DNA from: a virus
Length of the DNA stretch: 64,000 bases
IMG/VR virus record: IMGVR_UViG_3300041956_000050
Coordinates: 44,064-108,063 of that record
Direction: 5' to 3' (one strand)
Positions 8,868 through 16,218 of this stretch are shown one piece after another; position 1 is the first letter of the stretch, and every line of letters starts with the position of its first letter. Both the position numbers and the translations under genes were made by a program. The notes below the pieces were generated by a model. It did not search any database, had not been told where the DNA came from, and saw only the letters and a program-made list of their open reading frames with translations.

Positions 8868-9607
8868 TGACTCTTCCTCTGACTCCGAACAAGACGATCC
8901 CGTCATCGCTCCGCAGGGGTGATATGGGATGGCCGGTGTATGGCCTCCAGACGGGCCTCGACAAGCTCGGCCATGACTTGACGTTCGATGGCGACTTTGG
9001 GCCTGCAACCGATCTGGCTGTGCGCAACTTCCAGATCAAGCAGAAGCTCACCGTCGATGGCATCGCCGGTATTACTACCCAAGCTCGGATCGTCACGCTG
9101 ATCGATGCCAAGACTCACGACAATCACCCTAGGCTGCCAACCGGTCTGCTGCGTGGGTTTGCGGAGTCAGAGGGAGGCAACAACCTCGGCGCTGTCAACT
9201 GGTCTGTCAAGGGTGGCGTCGATTGCGGAGTTGTGCAAATCCGCTGCTATGGCCCGCCGTACAAGTCGGAGGAGATGTACGCCGCCTATCACCCCGGCGT
9301 GGCGATGGAGCGGGTGGCAGTCACGTTCCTGGCGCGGACGCTCAGCTATAGCGAGATGAAATACGCCAAGAAGCATCCCATCGCTTTCTCACAGCGGTGT
9401 GCAGCCTTGTCATGGAACTGGCCCTTCGCAGCACAGGAGTACGCCGTGAATGGCGCGCTCCCCAACCCCAACAGGATTGCTGACTGGGCGGTCGGTATCA
9501 AGTTCCCCGATGGAACACCTGTCCGGACATGGAAAGACTGGGCACAGTTTTACGCCATGGGAGGCCCACACGGCGAGGGCAGAGTCACTCGCTACGTCCG
9601 CTGGTGA
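8867..9607 (+). CDS. endolysin: peptidoglycan-binding domain plus lysozyme/transglycosylase-like domain
   Basis: 246 aa. Residues ~15-80 match a PG_binding_1 repeat (LRRGDMGWPVYGLQTGLDKL, FDGDFGPATDLAVRNFQ). Residues ~93-246 look like a lysozyme-superfamily fold with GLLRGFAESEGG holding the likely catalytic Glu (100 or 102), then DCGVVQI, which resembles the SLT GLMQI strand. It would cleave glycan strands during lysis. It follows its neighbour with a TGATG overlap and is followed by the holin-like gene. Confidence 0.8.
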   Translation: MTLPLTPNKTIPSSLRRGDMGWPVYGLQTGLDKLGHDLTFDGDFGPATDLAVRNFQIKQKLTVDGIAGITTQARIVTLIDAKTHDNHPRLPTGLLRGFAESEGGNNLGAVNWSVKGGVDCGVVQIRCYGPPYKSEEMYAAYHPGVAMERVAVTFLARTLSYSEMKYAKKHPIAFSQRCAALSWNWPFAAQEYAVNGALPNPNRIADWAVGIKFPDGTPVRTWKDWAQFYAMGGPHGEGRVTRYVRW

Positions 9608-9618
9608 AAGGAGTATTG

Positions 9619-10017
9619 ATGGGAGGACTCACACAAGGAGAGCGCCCGGCGATCACGCCGCCACAGATCGTGGCGATGATCATCGCTGGCATTCCCCTTG
9701 CCGCGCAGTTCCTGCATGGTTTCGGGATCTACGATCTCTCGGCCGAGTCGCAGGAAGCCCTCAACAATGCTGTCACGTGGGCTGGTGTGTTTGCTGGCTC
9801 GCTGATCGGCGGCGATGCGGTGCTGAGGACAGGCCGCAATCTGCGCAAGGGCAAGGTCGAGGCTGTCCTGGCCGAAGGCGGCGAGGCTCACACGCTGGAG
9901 ATCGTGCAGGACAGCATGCTCGTTCCGGCCAGCAAGCCGGTTGTCGCTACTGGCGGCACCCTCCAGGGCGGTGATCCGTCAACCAAGACCGGGTTCGAGG
10001 AGCCTCCGAAGCTATGA
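9619..10017 (+). CDS. holin-like membrane protein
   Basis: 132 aa, strong ribosome site (AAAGGAG). Two predicted membrane segments: residues ~13-33 (IVAMIIAGIPLAAQFLHGFG) and ~48-66 (WAGVFAGSLIGGDAVL), followed by a soluble tail. Size, two membrane segments and position directly after the endolysin are typical of holins, which time lysis by opening the inner membrane. No family-specific motif is visible, so the call rests mostly on context. Confidence 0.65.
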   Translation: MGGLTQGERPAITPPQIVAMIIAGIPLAAQFLHGFGIYDLSAESQEALNNAVTWAGVFAGSLIGGDAVLRTGRNLRKGKVEAVLAEGGEAHTLEIVQDSMLVPASKPVVATGGTLQGGDPSTKTGFEEPPKL

Positions 10018-10256
10018 CTCTGCGCGGGCACGAAGATCTCAAGCCAAAGGCCATCGTCGGCTTCGACATGGGGTTCGCCCTGGTTGACTGCGGCGGTGAG
10101 GTGAAACGCTACCGGCTCGCTGTCGGGGCCATGGGCAACCTGATGGCAGCGCCGGTCGATGAGGCGGCGCTGAATGGAGTCGATCAGCTAGGATCACTGA
10201 CCGATCCCGGTCTTCGTGCCCCGCGTAGGCACACCACAGTAGACCAACGGATGTAA
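10014..10256 (+). CDS. hypothetical protein, 80 aa
   Basis: Overlaps the holin gene by four bases (ATGA). Contains an actin/RNase H-like opening (IVGFDMGFALVDCGGEVKRY) but is far too short for such a fold. The tail is basic. Downstream of the lysis genes; function unknown. Confidence 0.6.
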   Translation: MTLRGHEDLKPKAIVGFDMGFALVDCGGEVKRYRLAVGAMGNLMAAPVDEAALNGVDQLGSLTDPGLRAPRRHTTVDQRM

Positions 10257-10265
10257 GGAGTATTG

Positions 10266-10568
10266 ATGGCAGATAACCACCCACGGCTGGTGCAGAACTC
10301 GAAGGGAGTGCGTTGTCAGCGCTGCACCGGCATTCATGAATACCTGACACGCCTCAGTGACGACACCCGAGACTGCTCCACCCCAGTCGCCTTCGGTCCA
10401 GACAAGGCGCTCAAGATGGCAACCCTACTCGCCAACGGCGCTGAAGATGTGGTTCGTATTCCTGATGACACTATTGTCGTTATGGATGACAGCGCTCGTC
10501 GGCTGCCACGGTCAGGCACAGGGACCATCCGGCTCGCACAGTTCACCACCGTCACACGTTCAGCGTGA
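10266..10568 (+). CDS. hypothetical protein with a CxxC pair, 100 aa
   Basis: Good ribosome site (AAGGAG, 7-base spacing). One CQRC pair near residue 17 plus a later Cys may bind metal. The second half (EDVVRIPDDTIVVMDDSA) reads as beta strands. No family recognised. Confidence 0.65.
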   Translation: MADNHPRLVQNSKGVRCQRCTGIHEYLTRLSDDTRDCSTPVAFGPDKALKMATLLANGAEDVVRIPDDTIVVMDDSARRLPRSGTGTIRLAQFTTVTRSA

Positions 10569-10580
10569 GCACTGAAGCAG

Positions 10581-10670
10581 GTGGATGATGTCGTTATTCT
10601 TTTCGTCTGCCTGCTGTGTCTCTTCCTCATCGCCATCGTCTGGATTATCACGGCGCTGCCTGGGATCTAG
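10581..10670 (+). CDS. 29-residue single-span membrane peptide
   Basis: GTG start with GAAGCAG close upstream. Product is VDDVV then about 20 hydrophobic residues (ILFVCLLCLFLIAIVWIIT) and a short tail. It fits a one-pass membrane micro-protein next to the lysis genes, so a second holin, antiholin or lysis regulator is possible. It may also be a chance frame, but hydrophobicity and placement in an otherwise empty gap favour a gene. Confidence 0.45.
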   Translation: MDDVVILFVCLLCLFLIAIVWIITALPGI

Positions 10671-10679
10671 CTAGTCGGG

Positions 10680-10685
10680 TATGAT
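10680..10685 (+). promoter_or_regulatory. -10 box TATGAT, leaderless start of dcd-like gene
   Basis: GGG precedes TATGAT, and exactly 6 bases separate it from the ATG. No ribosome-binding sequence is present, so a leaderless mRNA is predicted. No clear -35. Confidence 0.6.
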
Positions 10686-10691
10686 CGCGTC

Positions 10692-11234
10692 ATGAGCTTC
10701 CTATCTGACCGCGATCTGATGGTGCTCGGGCCGACGCTCGTGACGCCGTTCGATCCTGAATGCGTAGGTCCGGCGAGCATCGACCTCCATCTGTCCGAGG
10801 AGTTCGCGGTGCCGGACATGAACGCACGGCTGGCCTACATCGATCTCGATGGCCCTGCCTCCTTCACCCGTCCTATCGTGCGGGCGTCGGCTGAGGACGG
10901 CTTCGTCTTGCACCCCGGCGAGTTCGTGCTCGGCGTCACCGTTGAACAGGTCAGCCTTCCCGACAACATCGTTGGCAGGATCGAGGGCAAGTCATCGCTC
11001 GGGCGGCTCGGCCTGATGGTTCACATCACGTCGGGCTTCATCGATCCCGGCTTCAAGGGCTGCCTGACGCTACAGATGACAAACGTCCTGCGCATCCCCA
11101 TCGTGCTGCGACCTGGCAAGCGCATCTGCCAGGCGGTGTTCGCCTACCTCACCAATCCTGCCATGAATCCTTATGACAAGGGTCGTGTCTACAACTCCGA
11201 AAGTGTTGTTCCCTCGAAGGGTGTGACGGCATGA
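10692..11234 (+). CDS. dcd: dCTP deaminase/dUTPase-like protein with substituted catalytic glutamate
   Basis: 180 aa, full length for the Dcd family. EGKSSLGRLGL (residues 98-108), then GFIDPGFKGCLTL (115-127 region) and LRPGKRICQAVF are the family core and resemble the actinobacterial bifunctional deaminase-dUTPase. The position normally occupied by the deaminating Glu (TLEL/VLEF in relatives) reads TLQM here, so Glu is replaced by Gln127. The Asp of FIDPGF is kept. The protein may therefore bind or hydrolyse dUTP without deaminating dCTP. Carries its own leaderless promoter. Confidence 0.85.
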   Translation: MSFLSDRDLMVLGPTLVTPFDPECVGPASIDLHLSEEFAVPDMNARLAYIDLDGPASFTRPIVRASAEDGFVLHPGEFVLGVTVEQVSLPDNIVGRIEGKSSLGRLGLMVHITSGFIDPGFKGCLTLQMTNVLRIPIVLRPGKRICQAVFAYLTNPAMNPYDKGRVYNSESVVPSKGVTA

Positions 11235-11443
11235 TCTACTGCGGGAAGTGCGCAAACTCGCGCAACTACCCCACGTCGTCAATGCGGACAAGTCGTGGCT
11301 CGTGTGAGATCTGCGGTGGCTTCGATCAGATCCAAGTCAAGAGTCGCGACGGAATCTCGACCCGCAACCTGCCGAATTTCTCCTACCCCGACAACCTGTT
11401 GCCGTCAATGGTCGAGACAGAATCGGAGGAAGAAGTTGGCTAG
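11231..11443 (+). CDS. small zinc-ribbon protein, 70 aa
   Basis: Overlaps the dcd-like gene by four bases (ATGA). Two CxxC pairs (CGKC near residue 4, CEIC near residue 25) form a likely zinc ribbon, followed by an acidic tail. Partner or target unknown. Confidence 0.65.
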   Translation: MIYCGKCANSRNYPTSSMRTSRGSCEICGGFDQIQVKSRDGISTRNLPNFSYPDNLLPSMVETESEEEVG

Positions 11444-11651
11444 GGTCCTCGTCACTTACTCCAAGCCGGTGCCAGGCTGGCGGGATCTCGACTGCTCGGA
11501 GCCGTTCCTTGAGCGCGGCACGACGTTCTCGTTCTACGGCGCGGTGCCGGAGCTAGGCATCGAGGAAGTCAAGTGTGACGACATTCCTGTCGAGCACGCC
11601 TACATCAAGGATGAGGTGCTGTACGTGGAGGGGTATGCCAACTTCGGGTGA
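11436..11651 (+). CDS. hypothetical protein, 71 aa, TTG start
   Basis: TTG chosen because GGAGGA lies 5 bases upstream. The predicted beta-rich product (LVTYSKPVPGWRDLDCS...) has no recognisable family. It overlaps both neighbours by 8 and 17 bases. Confidence 0.6.
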   Translation: MARVLVTYSKPVPGWRDLDCSEPFLERGTTFSFYGAVPELGIEEVKCDDIPVEHAYIKDEVLYVEGYANFG

Positions 11652-12039
11652 GATCGGGCGGGGCCTGGAGGAACGGATCGCGAAAGCGCTCGGTGGCACG
11701 TTCGTCAAGCAATCCGGTGGCGGCAGGTTCGAGAAACTCGATGTCAAGGATGCTGCCAAGTTCGTGTACTTCGCCAGAGCGACGACCCGGATGAGCGATG
11801 CCGGGTTTCGTGCGCTGTGGAAGATGTGGTCAGAGACGATCCGTGGCACGCGGGGACCGGCTGGCCACGGCAACGATGCGAAACCGGCGATGGTGTTCGA
11901 GATGAACGGTGAACTGCTAGTGACAATGCGCTTGGCAGATCACGTGGCGTTGGCGACTGAGGAGATTGCCCCCTACGTCCAGACAACCAAGGCCCAAGAG
12001 CGAAGGGCGCGGGCATTACAGAATCCGAGGGAACGCTGA
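11635..12039 (+). CDS. PDDEXK-nuclease-like protein, possibly inactive
   Basis: 134 aa with ribosome site GGAGGGG. The opening (GRGLEERIAKALGGTFVKQS) and FEKLDVKDAAKFVYFARATT resemble small phage Holliday-resolvase-type PDDEXK nucleases, in which an early Glu, a (G/K)D strand and an ExK strand form the active site. The Glu and Asp are present, but the ExK position reads FAR, so catalysis is doubtful. Family assignment is by pattern only. Confidence 0.5.
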   Translation: MPTSGEIGRGLEERIAKALGGTFVKQSGGGRFEKLDVKDAAKFVYFARATTRMSDAGFRALWKMWSETIRGTRGPAGHGNDAKPAMVFEMNGELLVTMRLADHVALATEEIAPYVQTTKAQERRARALQNPRER

Positions 12040-12362
12040 TGCGCGCATTCATCACGATCAACCTCAAGAAATCCACGAACGACAAGCCGGAGAGTCCAGT
12101 GCGGAGCATCGAGCTTCCGTACCTGACAAAGAATGGATTGCCTGTCTTCACCCTTGACACAGAGGAACCGTTCTTCATTGGCACCGATTTCATCCAGATC
12201 GATGCGGTTCCCGGCATGATCGGTATCGCTCAGAAGGGTGACCAGATCTACTGTGTTGACAGCCATGAGGAGGTGCAGGCTCTCCCCCTCCGCATCATCA
12301 CACAGAAGCAGTACGAACGCTTCCAGCACCTCGAAGAGTCGTTCGTGAAGGAGACGGTCTAA
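12039..12362 (+). CDS. hypothetical protein, 107 aa
   Basis: TGATG overlap with the preceding gene. Predicted mixed alpha/beta protein (FITINLKKS at the start, ITQKQYERFQHLEESF near the end). No domain recognised. Lies just before the run of tiny basic proteins. Confidence 0.65.
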   Translation: MRAFITINLKKSTNDKPESPVRSIELPYLTKNGLPVFTLDTEEPFFIGTDFIQIDAVPGMIGIAQKGDQIYCVDSHEEVQALPLRIITQKQYERFQHLEESFVKETV

Positions 12363-12363
12363 A

Positions 12364-12654
12364 ATGCCCAGGCGTAAGCGAAAGTCAACATCATCGTCAA
12401 GGAGGAGAAAGCGCGGGACGCCGAGGCCGAAGAAGCGCTCGACGGCCAAGGGCGTGAAGAAGCTCAAGGCGAGCAGCTTCGCGTATCCGAAGACCCGCAA
12501 GTACCCGATCAACACCAAGAAGCGCGCTCGTGCGGCGCTGGCTTACGCGGCACGCAGCGACACCGCTGGCAGCTACTCACATGTCGCCAAAGCTGTCAGA
12601 AAGAAGTACCCCGGCATCAAGATCGGCGGAAAGAAGAAGACAAGGAGGAAGTAA
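12364..12654 (+). CDS. highly basic small protein, 96 aa
   Basis: Opens MPRRKRKSTSSSRRRKRG, is extremely Lys/Arg-rich, and ends IKIGGKKKTRRK, with a short ordered helix between (ARAALAYAARSD). Probably binds nucleic acid. First of three consecutive tiny basic genes. It might be a DNA-condensing or capsid-internal protein; no family is recognised. Confidence 0.65.
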   Translation: MPRRKRKSTSSSRRRKRGTPRPKKRSTAKGVKKLKASSFAYPKTRKYPINTKKRARAALAYAARSDTAGSYSHVAKAVRKKYPGIKIGGKKKTRRK

Positions 12655-12657
12655 GCA

Positions 12658-12813
12658 GTGCCGACAAAGAAGCCACTCCACCCCAAGCTGCGCGAGAACT
12701 CCGAGCGCCTCAAGCGCGGAGAACCACTGCACAGCAAGCGCAACGCGCCCACATCGGCCGGTGCCCCTCCGGCGCGGCCGAAGATCCGTTCAGCCAAGGC
12801 CAGAAAGGGGTAG
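12658..12813 (+). CDS. basic micro-protein, 51 aa
   Basis: GTG start with AAGGAGG upstream. Pro/Lys/Arg-rich (VPTKKPLHPKLRENSERL..., ending KIRSAKARKG). Probably unstructured and nucleic-acid binding. Tightly placed between two other basic genes. Confidence 0.6.
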   Translation: MPTKKPLHPKLRENSERLKRGEPLHSKRNAPTSAGAPPARPKIRSAKARKG

Positions 12814-12817
12814 AGAC

Positions 12818-12979
12818 ATGCCTGGTGCCGCGAGCAAGATGCGCAGCCACCTGTCAAGGCAGGGCAAGAAGGGCAATCGCAAGATGAAGAAGAACTCCAG
12901 CCGCAAGCAGAACGCTGCCAACAGTCGTGTCGGCGGCTATGCCGGGGCGAACTTCAGCAACGACATTGGCCGTCGCTAG
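12818..12979 (+). CDS. basic micro-protein, 53 aa
   Basis: ATG 4 bases after the previous stop, ribosome site AAAGGGG. Lys/Arg/Ser/Asn-rich (MPGAASKMRSHLSRQGKKGN...), with a more ordered C-terminus (RVGGYAGANFSNDIGRR). Third of the basic cluster. Function unknown. Confidence 0.6.
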   Translation: MPGAASKMRSHLSRQGKKGNRKMKKNSSRKQNAANSRVGGYAGANFSNDIGRR

Positions 12980-13237
12980 ATGGACGACGCCGACCTTGAG
13001 CGAATTACGCGCATCGCCAAGGGCGGGCTTGAGAGCGCGAGAGAGGAGCCGGACGAAGACGAGCACGATCTGCACCTAGATACTTTCGCCATTGTTGGCG
13101 TGTGGGCCTGGAAAGACGATGAGGGCAATGACTGTGAGGGGTACAGCATCTGGTCTGAAACGCGCCGGACCCACGTACAGGCAGGAATCCTCGTCGCTGG
13201 CTTGCAGCGCTTGTCAGAGGGCGGGGGAAAGAACTAA
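12980..13237 (+). CDS. hypothetical acidic protein, 85 aa
   Basis: ATG directly abuts the previous TAG. An acidic helix (ESAREEPDEDEHDLHLD) is followed by a beta-rich stretch (TFAIVGVWAWKDDEG). No family recognised. It contrasts in charge with the three basic genes just before it. Confidence 0.6.
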   Translation: MDDADLERITRIAKGGLESAREEPDEDEHDLHLDTFAIVGVWAWKDDEGNDCEGYSIWSETRRTHVQAGILVAGLQRLSEGGGKN

Positions 13238-13259
13238 CAACAATCACGACAGGAGCATC

Positions 13260-13499
13260 ATGGGAGACGAGGAGAAGGACGAGGGCCAGGAGCAGGAGCA
13301 GGGACCGATCCGCGAAGGTTCCGATCAGGTCGCGGGCGACCCGCGTGGCAACGCCATCGAGGGTGGCGCTGCCCCGAGCATCGGCGGCGGTGTCGCGAGC
13401 AGCGGCACGCCTGCCGGAGAGGACGTTCCCGAGCCTGGTGAGGGCCAGGGACCAGGGCAGGGTGAGGGTGCCCGAGAGGGCAAGTCCTCGCAGGAGTAG
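13260..13499 (+). CDS. Gly/Glu-rich disordered protein, 79 aa
   Basis: Ribosome site AGGAG. Composition is Gly, Glu, Gln, Asp, Pro with almost no hydrophobic residues, so it is probably disordered. No function can be assigned. Confidence 0.55.
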   Translation: MGDEEKDEGQEQEQGPIREGSDQVAGDPRGNAIEGGAAPSIGGGVASSGTPAGEDVPEPGEGQGPGQGEGAREGKSSQE

Positions 13500-13511
13500 C
13501 GACACCGGCCC

Positions 13512-13868
13512 ATGGCTGAGATCGTCATACGCATACCAATCGAGATCCCCGAACTGGAGGTACTGATGGCACAGATCGATGACGTTGCCGCACAGGTCCA
13601 GCAACTGACCGAGGCGGTGCGTGGCTTCATGAACAGGCAGGCCGACATCATCGGCCAACTCAACGCCGAACTGTCAGCACTGAAGGCTGACGACGACGTG
13701 GAGAACTCCAAGCTGGAGGGCCTGTCCGGCGTCATCCAGAGCCTCACTGACGAGGTGAACAGGTTCGGCCAGAACACCGAGGTGCCGGTCGATCCCGCCG
13801 ATCCGGGAGGCGAGGTGGAGCCGATCCAGCCGGACCCGGTGCCCGAGCCGGAAGAACCGGCCGAGTAG
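13512..13868 (+). CDS. coiled-coil protein with Pro/Asp-rich tail, 118 aa
   Basis: Residues ~18-90 are a heptad-like helix (MAQIDDVAAQVQQLTEAVRG...), followed by an acidic proline-rich tail (VDPADPGGEVEPIQPDPVPE). An in-frame ATG at 13566 is an alternative start. Likely an oligomeric structural or spanin-like rod, but there is no signal peptide or lipobox. Confidence 0.6.
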   Translation: MAEIVIRIPIEIPELEVLMAQIDDVAAQVQQLTEAVRGFMNRQADIIGQLNAELSALKADDDVENSKLEGLSGVIQSLTDEVNRFGQNTEVPVDPADPGGEVEPIQPDPVPEPEEPAE

Positions 13869-13902
13869 AACTGTCAACACTCAGGACCAAGGAGGGATAG
13901 AA

Positions 13903-14709
13903 GTGCTACGGCCTCTCGCAGCCACGGCGCTGATCGCGCTATCGGTGCCGCTGGCTGCGTATGCCGGTGGAGGGACGACATCGGAACACAAGGTGGCGAT
14001 CTGTCACAAGGGCATGACGCTCTCCGTGGACAAGAGCGCGGTTCAAGCGCATCTCAACCATGGTGACACGTTGGGTCCGTGTGAGTGCCCGAAGTTCAAG
14101 CACAAGCATTCGTCGCATCACCACGGCAAGCGCGTTCATGGCCATGGGCACCGCAAGCACCACAAGCCGCATTGCCCGAAGCCACACCCGACGCCAACAC
14201 CGACTCCGACACCAACGTCAACACCGACGGCAACTCCAACGGCAACACCCACAGCAACACCGACGGCAACGCCAACAGTGACGCCAACTCCGACACCGAC
14301 GCCAGTGGTTGGGCCTCCCGGACCCCCTGGTCCGCCTGGCCCTCCGGGACCGCCTGGACCTCCCGGCCCGCCTGGTCCTCCTGGCAAGGATGCACCCGTC
14401 TCATGCCCGAAGGGAAGCATTCGAGTCGCCAAGTGGCGCGTTGTTGTCAATCGTGGTCACAGAGTGACCTCGTTCAAGGCGACGTTCAACGGTGAGAAGG
14501 CCCAAGTCAAGCGCACACGCACCAAGAGCGGTCGTCGGATGTTCGTCATCCGTATTGACATGCGCGGACTGACGAAGGGCATCTACAACGCGCGCATCCG
14601 TTACAAGTTCGCCGGAGAGACGCGCAAGTTCCCGCACAGCAAGGTCCATCTGTACCGGGCCTGCGGTGGCAAGGACTCGCTCAACGAGAAGTCCATCATC
14701 ACCATCTAG
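13903..14709 (+). CDS. secreted collagen-like protein
   Basis: 268 aa, GTG start behind GGAGGG. Signal peptide (LRPLAATALIALSVPLAAYA). Next comes a short domain, VAICHKGMTLSVDK... ending GDTLGPC, of a type seen in bacterial exoproteins. A His/Lys-rich stretch, a (PT)n linker and about eight Gly-Pro-Pro triplets follow. The C-terminal beta-rich domain with two Cys looks like those of actinobacterial surface proteins. It could be a virion appendage or a surface protein secreted by the infected host. Repeats are perfect at DNA level in places, so length may vary. Confidence 0.75.
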   Translation: MLRPLAATALIALSVPLAAYAGGGTTSEHKVAICHKGMTLSVDKSAVQAHLNHGDTLGPCECPKFKHKHSSHHHGKRVHGHGHRKHHKPHCPKPHPTPTPTPTPTSTPTATPTATPTATPTATPTVTPTPTPTPVVGPPGPPGPPGPPGPPGPPGPPGPPGKDAPVSCPKGSIRVAKWRVVVNRGHRVTSFKATFNGEKAQVKRTRTKSGRRMFVIRIDMRGLTKGIYNARIRYKFAGETRKFPHSKVHLYRACGGKDSLNEKSIITI

Positions 14710-14723
14710 GAAGGAGTAGTGAC

Positions 14724-14987
14724 ATGGCCGGACTCACTGTCAAGCAGACGCCGCTCAAGAAGGCAGGCGGTTACACAACCACGACGCCGACGCTCTCGCC
14801 GGGAGCGGGGCACCTCAAGCCGTTCGGCGGCGGTGTGCCCGACAGGCGTCCGGCCAGCCACGCGGTGGCCTCCCCCTACCACCGTGGGCGCAAGGGCCGC
14901 AACAAGGACACGGAGGCGCTGCTCAAGAACGTCCCGCGCACCGTCGTGACCGACGCCGCCCCGCCGCCCCCGGAGGAAGAGGAGTAG
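14724..14987 (+). CDS. hypothetical Thr/Gly/Pro-rich protein, 87 aa
   Basis: Ribosome site AAGGAG. Low-complexity Gly/Thr/Pro composition with a basic middle and an acidic PPPPEEEE tail. Last gene of the first rightward block, directly before the terminator hairpins. Function unknown. Confidence 0.6.
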   Translation: MAGLTVKQTPLKKAGGYTTTTPTLSPGAGHLKPFGGGVPDRRPASHAVASPYHRGRKGRNKDTEALLKNVPRTVVTDAAPPPPEEEE

Positions 14988-15005
14988 CAGTTGTCATGTA
15001 GCTGA

Positions 15006-15074
15006 CCAGGCGGATCGAGTTAGCGCAAGATCCGCCTGGCGGCTGCGTTCTGGCTCTCCAGCGTTATGGAGAGC
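15006..15074. terminator. tandem hairpins between convergent operons
   Basis: A perfect 11-bp inverted repeat (CCAGGCGGATC at 15006-15016 with its complement at 15029-15039) is followed by an 8-bp one (GCTCTCCA at 15053-15060 with 15067-15074). They lie where the rightward and leftward blocks meet, so a bidirectional terminator is likely. A weaker 9-bp pairing of GCCCGGAGC continues just downstream. Confidence 0.7.
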
Positions 15075-15125
15075 GCTCGCGCCCGGAGCGGAGCATGGAC
15101 GGTGACCCGTCTGCTCCGGGCATTC

Positions 15126-15362
15126 TCAGTCGCAACACGACTGCACTGTTGTCATGCAGCGTGGACACGTCCAGTGTCCGTGGATGCGGATCAGCGTCAC
15201 GTGGTGTAAACATGCAGGACACTTCGTCACGTCTTCCCCCTGCCATTCCCTCTCGCATGGACATTCCGGGTCGATCTCTCCCAAGATGCAGGCCCTGGTG
15301 TGCGTGTAAACAGTAGCGCCCGAAGCAGAAGGAGAGGGGAAGGGATTCTGCTCCGGGCGCAC
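15126..15362 (-). CDS. small zinc-ribbon protein, 78 aa
   Basis: Two pairs, CPAC and CPRC, spaced as a zinc ribbon (KCPACLHHVTLIRIHGHW then CPRC), with extra Cys before and after. The only long-range start is GTG at 15362, without a ribosome site, so the N-terminus is uncertain. Last gene of the leftward operon, 12 bases after the histone-like gene. Confidence 0.5.
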   Translation of the reverse strand: MRPEQNPFPSPSASGATVYTHTRACILGEIDPECPCEREWQGEDVTKCPACLHHVTLIRIHGHWTCPRCMTTVQSCCD

Positions 15363-15374
15363 CGTTAGAGGGTA

Positions 15375-15995
15375 CTACTTGCTGCGCATCTTGACGCGCC
15401 CGGTGCTGCGGCGCGTCGAAGCGGCGGGCTTGCTGGCCGCGCCACGGCGGGTGCCGGTCGAGCGCGTGCCCCGCGTCGAGGGGCGGGTCGTCGCCTTCGC
15501 GCCGGACGCGCGCTTGGCGGGAGCCTTCTTGGTAGCAGTCTTGCCGTTGCCGCTGGTCACGCCCTCGCGCTCCGCGAACTCGCCCATCTTGTAGAGCCAC
15601 TGGCGGGAGATGCCGGACTCGTCGGCCACCTTCGCCATCGAGACGCCTTCTGCGATGGCCTCACGCGCGGCGTCGTGGAGAGCGTTGATCGACTCCTTGT
15701 GCTCGATCTCGGCCTTCGTGCGGCGCTCACCCGCCTTGGCGACGGCCTTGAGCAGACGCGCCTCGGTGCGAGGATCGACGCCCTTGCTCGCACGCCGGAC
15801 GGGACCGTCGCCGTTGCCATTGGTCTTGGCAGCAGCAGCGGGCTTGCTGCGGGCAGGAGCACGCTTGGTAGGAGCGGTGCCCTTGCGGGTCGTGGCCTTG
15901 CGTCCAGCGGGCTTGGTGCTGCGGGTGCTACCGCGCTTGGCGGGAGCGGGCTTGTCCTCGGTCTTGGTGCCTCGGACCTTGATCTTGACTGGCAT
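15375..15995 (-). CDS. histone-like protein with central helix-turn-helix
   Basis: 206 aa. Residues 1-70 and ~150-206 are Lys/Arg/Ala/Thr/Pro-rich tails of the histone H1/HupB type. The middle (~72-140) is ordered, with an HTH-like segment, GVSMAKVADESGISRQWLYK (117-136). AGGAGG lies 9 bases before the ATG. It probably combines sequence recognition with non-specific DNA coating: a nucleoid-type protein or global regulator. I know basic-tailed HU proteins in actinobacteria, but not this HTH core with tails on both sides as a standard family. Confidence 0.7.
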   Translation of the reverse strand: MPVKIKVRGTKTEDKPAPAKRGSTRSTKPAGRKATTRKGTAPTKRAPARSKPAAAAKTNGNGDGPVRRASKGVDPRTEARLLKAVAKAGERRTKAEIEHKESINALHDAAREAIAEGVSMAKVADESGISRQWLYKMGEFAEREGVTSGNGKTATKKAPAKRASGAKATTRPSTRGTRSTGTRRGAASKPAASTRRSTGRVKMRSK

Positions 15996-16038
15996 GTTGT
16001 TTGACCTCCTGGGTCGGGTTGTTGTGCTTGTTGCCGTC

Positions 16039-16044
16039 ATGATA
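16039..16044 (-). promoter_or_regulatory. extended -10 box TATCAT for histone-like gene
   Basis: On the leftward strand TGC precedes TATCAT, about 45 bases before the ATG at 15995. It lies in the only gap of this part of the operon and matches the TGn-TANNNT pattern of other promoters here. Confidence 0.5.
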
Positions 16045-16089
16045 GCAGACGGCAAGAGGGTTGTCGGCAGGAATGCTGCCGGACTTGAG

Positions 16090-16218
16090 CTAGAAGGCGA
16101 TGATGATCGCGAGTACGATCAGAATCAGCGGGAACACCTGGATTTTGCTCAAGGCGTGATCCCTTTGCTCCTTGCGCTTCTTTCCTGCCAGGTACTCCTT
16201 GTATTCCTCGGTCGTCAT
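16090..16218 (-). CDS. 42-residue single-span membrane protein
   Basis: ATG overlaps the upstream stop by four bases (ATGA). A charged N-terminal half (MTTEEYKEYLAGKKRKEQRD) is followed by one C-terminal membrane segment (VFPLILIVLAIIIAF). Tail-anchored topology. Function unknown. Confidence 0.6.
   Translation of the reverse strand: MTTEEYKEYLAGKKRKEQRDHALSKIQVFPLILIVLAIIIAF

Noticed and set aside
10014-10256. Actin/RNase H-like ATPase suggested by IVGFDMGFALVDCGG
   Set aside because: Only the first strand pattern matches; 80 residues cannot form the fold.
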